Assembly: GCA_017444505.1 (NCBI GenBank)
Contig: JAFSWK010000072.1
Location: forward strand, 1 to 17,518
DNA length: 17,518 nucleotides
Origin: Rhodocyclaceae bacterium
Lineage (GTDB): Bacteria > Pseudomonadota > Gammaproteobacteria > Burkholderiales > Rhodocyclaceae
Direction of reading: 5' to 3'
Part shown: positions 12,708-17,518 of the stretch, piece after piece
How the letters are laid out: each line of letters opens with the position of its first letter
How positions within the stretch are numbered: position 1 is the stretch's first letter
The notes under the pieces: model-generated
The model's input: only the letters and a program-made list of their open reading frames with translations
Database searches by the model: none
Told to the model about the DNA's origin: nothing
Translations under genes and position numbers: made by a program

Positions 12708-13915
12708 TGTCCGCCATGCCTTCCTCTGGGCCGAACGCGGGCGCAATCAACGCGCACGCAATCAACGCGGCGAGGGCGCCGCTGCGCATCGTCCTGGCGG
12801 GTTTGACGGCGGGCGCGGCTTGCGCGGGCGCGCGGTCTGTTGATGCGCGTGTGCAGCGCGGCGGCGCGGCAGTGTGCGCTGGCTGCGCACGGCTGGAGGT
12901 TGCCGCGTGTGTGTGCGTTCGTGCACACGCACAGATGGCGGTTCATACGCAGGCGGGACATGCTCGCGCGGCGCTCACGCAGGCGGCGCAGGCGCGCTTG
13001 CAGGCGGGCGCAGATTGCAGCGCGAGCGCACCATCTCGCGCAATGTTCGCAGGCGCGGCTGTTCGCGCGGGATCAGCTTCCAATTTGCCGTCCGCGCGCA
13101 GAATCGTGCGCCCGCTGGCAGCAGGGCAAGCGCTGGCGCAGGCGCGCGCGCGGGCAAGTTGCGCGTTGGCGGCTCATGCCGCAGGGCGCGCGGGTGTGCG
13201 CCTCATCGCTTCGGGGCAAGAGGATGCGCGGGCGTTTGCTTTCGCAGGCACGCGCGTTTGTGCCTCCGGGATCTGCGCACGTGCGGCACAGGTGCGGGCG
13301 GGCGCGATTGCGGCAAGTTGCGTGCGACAGGTTGCGCGCGCGTGTTTTGTTGTGAGTTGCGCGCGCGCGCTCGGCAGTGTTCGTAATGTGCATTCCACGG
13401 CGCGCGTGAGTGCGCGCGCAGCCAGCGCAGGCGCGTTTGCTTGGCGTGTGCGCTCGCGCTGCATTCTGGCGGCGCGTGCGCGTGTGCGCCAAAGTGCGCG
13501 TGCGCGTGTGCAGGCGCAACACAACGCACAGGCAGATGCACAGGCGCGGGCGGCAGTCTGCGCGCAGGCGCAGTTGCAGATGTGCGCATCTGCGCACGGC
13601 GCGGTGCGTCCGCACACGTTTGCCGTGGGGCGTGCGCAGGCGATTCGCGGCAGAGACGGGGCGCTTGTCTTTGCGCTGGCTTATAGCCTTGGGAATGCGG
13701 CGGCGCATTACGTGCGCTATGCCCGCGCAGTGCAGACGGGCGGCGGCGCGGTTGCCCGTGCGCGTGCGTGGCGCAAGCGTTTTGCGCTGTGTGCGCTCCA
13801 CGGCGCGGCCATTTCAAAAGGCAGGGGAAGAGATGTGTTCGCGGTGAAAAATCCGGATGGCTTGTCCAGCCGACGGCTGATTGTGACGGCGCAAGACAGA
13901 ACTATGCGGGCATGA
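12707..13915 (+). CDS. Ala/Arg/Cys-rich repetitive virion protein of the fibre region
   Basis: 402 residues; ATG at 12707 overlapping the previous stop. About a third of residues are Ala, and much of residues ~30-320 shows Ala at alternate positions (ARARAS.., AQARAR..), a pattern that suits stacked beta-strands. It has ~16 Cys. The N-terminus 'MSAMPSSGPNAGAINAHAINAARAPLRIVLAG' and the C-terminus 'DVFAVKNPDGLSSRRLIVTAQDRTMRA' resemble the ends of a family of repetitive structural proteins encoded between the small fibre-region gene and the fibre-tail adaptor in related phages. Other frames on both strands are also open over long stretches because the DNA is nearly all GC-rich dinucleotides, so the frame is chosen from the overlap at the start, the conserved ends and the following gene. 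Function unknown; a tail-tip or fibre scaffold is inferred. Confidence 0.72.
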   Translation: MSAMPSSGPNAGAINAHAINAARAPLRIVLAGLTAGAACAGARSVDARVQRGGAAVCAGCARLEVAACVCVRAHAQMAVHTQAGHARAALTQAAQARLQAGADCSASAPSRAMFAGAAVRAGSASNLPSARRIVRPLAAGQALAQARARASCALAAHAAGRAGVRLIASGQEDARAFAFAGTRVCASGICARAAQVRAGAIAASCVRQVARACFVVSCARALGSVRNVHSTARVSARAASAGAFAWRVRSRCILAARARVRQSARARVQAQHNAQADAQARAAVCAQAQLQMCASAHGAVRPHTFAVGRAQAIRGRDGALVFALAYSLGNAAAHYVRYARAVQTGGGAVARARAWRKRFALCALHGAAISKGRGRDVFAVKNPDGLSSRRLIVTAQDRTMRA

Positions 13916-13932
13916 GTAGGAGGTTGGCGACA

Positions 13933-14211
13933 ATGAATCTGGGGAAATTCAACCAGCAGCCCGATGAGGTGCTCGATTACGACATTCTCTATAAAGATTG
14001 GCTGGATAAGGGCGATGAAATTCAGGCGGCGCGCGTGAGCGTGGAGCCGCAGGGAATGATGGTGCACGCGGTGTTTGTGCATCCTGACCGCGTGAAGCTG
14101 TGGCTGGCAGGCGGGGATGACGGCGCAAGCTATAAGCTGACCGTTACCGTAGATACGAAAGACGGGCGCGTGAAACAAGATGAATTCAAGATGAAGGTGA
14201 AAGACGTATGA
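13933..14211 (+). CDS. Fibre-tail adaptor protein
   Basis: 92 residues; ATG at 13933 is preferred because AGGAGG (13918-13923) lies 9 bases upstream; the ATG at 13912 would add seven residues. The sequence 'MNLGKFNQQPDEVLDYDILYKDWLDKGDEI' and 'VHPDRVKLWLAGGDDGASYKLTVTVDTKDGRVKQDEFKMKVKDV' matches the small family named phage fibre-tail adaptor: an N-terminal 'F.KQP.E..DYDI.Y.DWL' followed by a single immunoglobulin-like beta domain with 'V..WL.GG..G..Y.VTV.V.T..GR...DE'. Length is normal. It would link the tail fibre encoded directly downstream (stop-start overlap ATGA at 14208) to the tail. Confidence 0.82.
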   Translation: MNLGKFNQQPDEVLDYDILYKDWLDKGDEIQAARVSVEPQGMMVHAVFVHPDRVKLWLAGGDDGASYKLTVTVDTKDGRVKQDEFKMKVKDV

Positions 14212-14873
14212 CGCAGCTTTTCGCAAACAATGCTTTCGGCACGCTGGCCGCGCCCGTTTCCAGTACGGACACGACCATTACGCTCAATGCGGGCGAAGGC
14301 GCGCGGTTTCCCGTGCCCGGAAACGCGCAAGATTTTCTGATCACCGTGTGCGCGCGCACCACCGCGGGCATTGAGACGCAGTGGGAAATCATGCGTGTGA
14401 CCGCCGTATCAGGCGATACGTTCAGCGTGGCGCGCGCGCAAGAGGGCACGGCAGCCGTTGACTGGCCGGCGGATACGCCCGTTGAAATGCGTGTGACTGC
14501 CGGCACATTGGGCAACTTTGCGCAAGGCGACGTGCAGAAGGTTCAAATTGACTCCTGGGGAAACAACGATGCGAACAATATATTTACTGCGAAATGGCAA
14601 GGCAAACTGGTTGTCCTTACCTACAATGGAGCGCCGAAAATTGCAGTACCCGCAAGGACTGAAACTGTTATCGGCAACGTTTCCTCTGTAACTGGCATAC
14701 CTAAAGCTTATGACAGTGCGTGCGGCGTGGCGACGATTATCAACGGTTCAGGCTCTTATGCGGGGTATGTGTATGTTAATTCGTCCATGGTGTTTTTTTG
14801 GTCGCCGGTGGCGCTGACGAAAGGGAGCACGACGCAGAAAATCGTTTTCAACATCATATACTTCGCGGAATGA
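14208..14873 (+). CDS. Tail fibre protein
   Basis: 221 residues; ATG at 14208 overlapping the adaptor stop. The N-terminal ~105 residues (LFANNAFGTLAAPVSSTDTTITLNAGEGARFPVPG..., 'WEIMRVTAVSGDTFSVARAQEGTAAVDWPADTPVEMRVTAGTLGNF') are the conserved virion-attachment domain found at the start of many podophage and prophage fibres, ending in the 'R.QEGT.A..W..GT..E.R.TAGTL..' signature. The rest (DVQKVQIDSWGNNDANN... to IIYFAE) is unrelated in style: rich in Asn, Ser, Val, Ile and aromatic residues, and probably the receptor-binding tip. The DNA shifts at this boundary (~14530) from GC-rich to clearly more AT-rich until the stop, a sign of tip exchange. It is short for a fibre, suggesting a compact tip. 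Confidence 0.85.
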   Translation: MTQLFANNAFGTLAAPVSSTDTTITLNAGEGARFPVPGNAQDFLITVCARTTAGIETQWEIMRVTAVSGDTFSVARAQEGTAAVDWPADTPVEMRVTAGTLGNFAQGDVQKVQIDSWGNNDANNIFTAKWQGKLVVLTYNGAPKIAVPARTETVIGNVSSVTGIPKAYDSACGVATIINGSGSYAGYVYVNSSMVFFWSPVALTKGSTTQKIVFNIIYFAE

Positions 14874-15103
14874 AACAGTTCTTGATTGCCATTGACCAGT
14901 TGATGAACACCCTGGCGGGCGGCTGGGCGGATGAAACCCTGTCCAGCCGCGCATGGCGCGAAAACCGCGAAGGGCTGCGCGAGTTTATCGATGCGCTGTT
15001 TTTCTGGGAGCCGTACCACTGCCGCGCCAGCTACGAGAGCGAAATTGCCCGCCGCCAACTGCCGCCGGATATGCGCGGGGATGCGCTGACGGGCACGGAG
15101 TAG
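14870..15103 (+). CDS. Small conserved prophage protein following the fibre
   Basis: 77 residues from the ATG at 14870, which overlaps the fibre stop (ATGA); the longer open frame from 14798 lies within the fibre gene and is not credible. The sequence 'MKQFLIAIDQLMNTLAGGWADETLSSRAWRENREGLREFIDALFFWEPYHCRASYESEIARRQLPPDMRG' has a pattern I recognise from many proteobacterial prophages: 'LIA.DQL.NTL.GG.ADET.S.RAWR', a hydrophobic 'IDALFFW', 'HC..AY..E..RRQLPPE.R'. No function is known to me. The position after a fibre gene suggests an accessory to fibre assembly or a small virion component, but this is only positional. Confidence 0.78.
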   Translation: MKQFLIAIDQLMNTLAGGWADETLSSRAWRENREGLREFIDALFFWEPYHCRASYESEIARRQLPPDMRGDALTGTE

Positions 15104-15124
15104 GCGCGCGCGCGTTTCCGCTGC

Positions 15125-15134
15125 GGTCGAATAA
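15125..15134 (+). promoter_or_regulatory. GGTCGAATAA element, copy 3
   Basis: Third exact copy, in the gap before the transglycosylase gene, 15 bases before the hairpin at 15150-15181. Its placement relative to hairpin and gene is similar to copy 1 before the portal gene. Confidence 0.35.
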
Positions 15135-15149
15135 GTTTCCATCCCTGAA

Positions 15150-15181
15150 GATGCACGCAGGTTTGTTTTTGAGCGTGCATC
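15150..15181 (+). promoter_or_regulatory. Hairpin abutting the start codon of the injected protein gene
   Basis: GATGCACGC (15150-15158) and GCGTGCATC (15173-15181) form a perfect 9-bp stem with a 14-base T-rich loop. The right arm ends at the base before ATG 15182, so the likely ribosome site GAG (15171-15173) sits at the loop-stem edge. It could limit translation of the very large downstream protein. No T-run follows, so termination is unlikely. Confidence 0.6.
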
Positions 15182-17518
15182 ATGGAACGTTATCCGTCGT
15201 TTTTCCCGCCTGCGCCTGCGTCCGAACTGGGATTGGGCGATTTGCCATCACTGCCGCGCGCGCCGTGGCAGAGTAAGGACGAGCCGCCTGTTCCTCGCGC
15301 CAGCGATGCGCCGCGCATTCAGGCGTTTCCCGATGCAGGTCTGGGCGTTGCAGACACCCGCCGCGCACGCTCGCCGCAACAGGGCGATGCGCAGGCAATC
15401 CTTGACCGCGCGCTGGAAGCAGAGGGTGCGTGGGAGCTTCGTCCGGTGGCGCAGGCCATCTTGATGCAAGAATCTGGCGCGCGCGCGGGTATTCGTGACA
15501 GCGTGGATGGGGCGGCAGGAATGATGCAGGTCATGCCGGATACGTTCCGCATGGTGATGGGTAATGAGGGAGACATTCGCAACCCATACGATAACGCACG
15601 CGCCGCTGTGCGCTACATGAAGCGGCTGAACAAGTATGCGAAGGGCGACGCCGCGCGTATTGCCGTCGGGTATTTCTCTGGCGAGGGCAATATCAATACT
15701 TCGCCGGACGGCACGCCGTATAAACATGACAGGGCAGATGGCAATGGCAAGCGCGTCTCTGAGTATCAGAGCGATGTGATGCGCCGTATTAACGGCAGCA
15801 ATGGCGTCGATGCGCCAGTTCGCGGCACGCAACAAGGGTACGAGATGCCGGGGCTGGACAATGCGTTTTCTGTCGCGCCATCGGATATTGCCAGCATTCC
15901 GAAATGGTCTGACATTGCCAAAAGCGACGAATACAAGCGGCTGCCGGTTAAGGCACAGCTTGATAAGAAGGCGCAGTATTTTGACCTTGTTGCTCCGCAT
16001 CTTGCCGCCGAAGGCGAGAATGTGGAAGAAATGCGCCGCAAGTTTTTGTACTCTGTGGATGACCATCGCAGCGGGCTGGAAAAGACGGGCAATACGCTGC
16101 AAAACGTGGCAGCCGGGGCGCTGAAGATTGGTCCTACGGCAGTGAAAGGGCTTGCCAATCTGGGCGACATGCTCACCGGCGGCGCGGTAGATTGGGGGGT
16201 TGCCGATGCGATGGAGCGCGGCATGAAGTCCATCGATAGCACCGTGGGCAGCGACCATCTTGCAAAACAGCAGGCCGTGTTTGGGCAGTTGATGCAGGAT
16301 GAAAATGCAGGTATTGCCGACATGGCACGATTCGCCGCGCAAAATCCGGGAATGCTGGCGAACGAGGCGACGGCAACGGTGGGCAGTATGCTTCTGCCCG
16401 CAGGCGTGGCGGGCGCGGCGGCAAAAGTGGCAAACACCGCGAAACTGGCGAAAGGGGCGAGTGCGGCGGTGGCAAAAAGTGCGGCCACAAAAGCGGCGAC
16501 GCGCGCAAGCCTGGCAACCGTCGGCGCGCAGAATGCGGCGGAAACCTTCAGCGAAACGAAAGATGCAGAGCTTGCCGACCGTTACAAGGCTGCGGCAATT
16601 TCCGGCGCTGTATCGTTGCTGGCGGGCATGGCGCTGGGCGGCGGCGCGGAGGGGATGATTGCGCGCCGCCTGGCCGGAGAACTGCAAAAAGGCGCGCCCG
16701 GTGCGATGTCGCGCGCCGGTGCGTTTCTTGCCAATATTGGCAAGGAGGCCGGGCAAGAATCGCTGGAAGAACTCGGCGGGATTCTGGGCGAGTGGGCAGG
16801 CACAGGCGAGATGCCAAACGCGACAAACGCGGGCAAGCAGATGGCTTACGCGGGCTTGCTGGGCGGCTTGATGGGCGGCGGCGCGCATTTTGCCAGTGAT
16901 GGCATTTCGCCAGTGACGGGCGAGACGGGGCAGTCTGAGGCTGATTCAGAGGCCGGGCAAAATGGTGCTGACAGGAACGAGCCGTCCATGCCGGGGCTGG
17001 ATGCGGTTAATTCGACCTATGCGGATGATGGCGAGGATGGCGGCGCAGGTGGCGCACAAATTTCCGAGGAAAACGCGCGGGCGTTGCAGGATGCGATTGC
17101 GCAAGATTTGGCGGCAGAGATGCCGGGCGTTGATTTGAATCTGCCGGGGCAGGCACAGCAGCAGTCAAAACATCCTACCGAGCAGACGGCAGAGGCAATT
17201 GTTGAGGAATTGGCAACGCAGGCGGGCATCCCGCTGGAAACCGTGTTGCCGCAGCGTGTTGATGCGCCCGCGCAGAGCACGCAGGCACAGCCGCAGGCCA
17301 TGCAACACGCTGCCGATACCATGCCGCAGCAGGCGGCGCTTGATGAACGCAGCGCACAACATGGAGAAGAGGCGGCGGCACAGAGTACGCCGCAGCGCGC
17401 CGAGGTTGTGTCTCGTGAAACGGCTTCTGGCGAACCACAAGCGGGTTTGTCGGGCGCTGATGCGACACAAGATGCGCTGACGGCGGCACAGGTTGCGGGA
17501 CAGGATGCGCAGAATGTG
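15182..17518 (+). CDS. Injected virion lytic transglycosylase / internal virion protein (3' end outside window)
   Basis: At least 779 codons from the ATG at 15182, still open at the window end; an in-frame TGA at 15170-15172 fixes the upstream limit. Residues ~70-205 form an SLT-type lytic transglycosylase domain: catalytic Glu97 in 'AILMQESGA', 'GAAGMMQVMPDTF' at 110-121, 'NPYDNARAAVRYMKRL', and 'IAVGYFSGEGNIN', which cleave peptidoglycan to form anhydromuropeptides. Residues ~395-415, ~473-495 and ~556-575 are Gly/Ala-rich hydrophobic helices (VGSMLLPAGVAGAAAKVA, ISGAVSLLAGMALGGGAEG, YAGLLGGLMGGG) that could insert into the host membrane. From ~590 the chain is acidic, Gln/Ala-rich and repetitive, with the motif MPGLD or MPGVD recurring. 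This is the plan of podophage ejection proteins such as T7 gp16, or of polyvalent proteins that carry further effector domains beyond this window. Confidence 0.88.
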   Translation, partial: MERYPSFFPPAPASELGLGDLPSLPRAPWQSKDEPPVPRASDAPRIQAFPDAGLGVADTRRARSPQQGDAQAILDRALEAEGAWELRPVAQAILMQESGARAGIRDSVDGAAGMMQVMPDTFRMVMGNEGDIRNPYDNARAAVRYMKRLNKYAKGDAARIAVGYFSGEGNINTSPDGTPYKHDRADGNGKRVSEYQSDVMRRINGSNGVDAPVRGTQQGYEMPGLDNAFSVAPSDIASIPKWSDIAKSDEYKRLPVKAQLDKKAQYFDLVAPHLAAEGENVEEMRRKFLYSVDDHRSGLEKTGNTLQNVAAGALKIGPTAVKGLANLGDMLTGGAVDWGVADAMERGMKSIDSTVGSDHLAKQQAVFGQLMQDENAGIADMARFAAQNPGMLANEATATVGSMLLPAGVAGAAAKVANTAKLAKGASAAVAKSAATKAATRASLATVGAQNAAETFSETKDAELADRYKAAAISGAVSLLAGMALGGGAEGMIARRLAGELQKGAPGAMSRAGAFLANIGKEAGQESLEELGGILGEWAGTGEMPNATNAGKQMAYAGLLGGLMGGGAHFASDGISPVTGETGQSEADSEAGQNGADRNEPSMPGLDAVNSTYADDGEDGGAGGAQISEENARALQDAIAQDLAAEMPGVDLNLPGQAQQQSKHPTEQTAEAIVEELATQAGIPLETVLPQRVDAPAQSTQAQPQAMQHAADTMPQQAALDERSAQHGEEAAAQSTPQRAEVVSRETASGEPQAGLSGADATQDALTAAQVAGQDAQNV

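Larger units (their letters stand above)
15104..15181 (+). other. Short gap with a hexanucleotide-rich run before the injected protein gene
   Basis: The gap holds an alternating GCGCGCGCG run, the third GGTCGAATAA copy and a 9-bp hairpin that ends at the base before the ATG. There is no gene and no strong ribosome site; only GAG at 15171-15173 fits the spacing. Confidence 0.6.

Noticed and set aside
13073..13817. Overlapping minus-strand frames within the Ala/Arg/Cys-rich gene
   Set aside because: All frames are open because of the near-dinucleotide GC content; the products are Arg/His/Cys strings without family features or start signals.
16470..16490. Haemophilus-type uptake sequence near AAAAGTGCGG
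   Set aside because: It does not complete the AAGTGCGGT core and is isolated; no Neisseria-type uptake sequence is enriched either.
15248..16888. 546-residue open frame on the minus strand
   Set aside because: It is antisense to the transglycosylase gene, which has clear catalytic motifs. The minus product is rich in Arg, His and Cys with no recognisable domain, a shadow of GC-rich coding DNA.
1..17518. tRNA, rRNA, insertion sequence, integrase or attachment site
   Set aside because: I saw no tRNA-like fold, transposase, integrase or terminal inverted repeat with target duplication. The phage ends are not in this window.

Overview
This window is a 17.5 kb stretch of a double-stranded DNA phage or prophage, with about 20 genes all on the + strand in tightly packed, mostly stop-start-overlapping (ATGA) order. 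The inferred protein set fits a short-tailed (podovirus-like) temperate phage: there are terminase, portal, scaffold, capsid, several adaptor proteins, a fibre module and a large virion lytic transglycosylase, but no tape measure, tail tube or sheath gene in view. Base composition (GC-rich, roughly 60%), codon use and protein style suggest a beta- or gammaproteobacterial host. I could not fix the host further; no Neisseria-type or Haemophilus-type uptake sequence is enriched.

Layout. (1) 1-1167: replication module. A lambda O-like initiator gene, open at its 5' end, carries at least nine copies of a GTTAC-N7-GTAAC inverted repeat inside its coding sequence, which looks like an intragenic iteron origin. 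It is followed by a small gene in the position of a helicase loader. (2) 1164-3510: lysis and accessory module: a signal-arrest-release endolysin, a VRR-NUC nuclease, a cysteine-rich small protein, an Rz-like inner-membrane spanin with an Rz1-like lipoprotein gene embedded in another frame, and a one-membrane-segment protein that could be a holin. (3) 3507-7564: small and large terminase and portal. (4) 7698-10335: scaffold, major capsid protein and a small putative decoration protein, closed by a strong intrinsic terminator at 10352-10374. (5) 10388-12707: a protein with a HeH/LEM-like motif, two head-tail adaptor-type proteins and a small structural protein. (6) 12707-15103: a low-complexity Ala/Arg/Cys-rich virion protein, a fibre-tail adaptor, a tail fibre and a small conserved protein. 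(7) 15182 to the window end: at least 779 codons of an injected lytic-transglycosylase protein, open at the 3' end.

How it fits together: the initiator and loader would start replication at the iterons; terminase and portal package DNA into the scaffold-assembled capsid; adaptors, repeat protein and fibre form the short tail; the transglycosylase protein opens the cell wall at infection; and endolysin plus spanins lyse the cell at the end.

The most unusual points are a displaced, out-of-frame second copy of the C-terminal coding region of an adaptor gene, separated from the first by a 128-bp step between exact 10-bp repeats (12038-12305); a 32-bp in-frame direct repeat bracketing the HeH/LEM-like segment (10570-10775); a 10-mer GGTCGAATAA at three gene junctions, two with hairpins beside it; and the iteron array inside the initiator gene.
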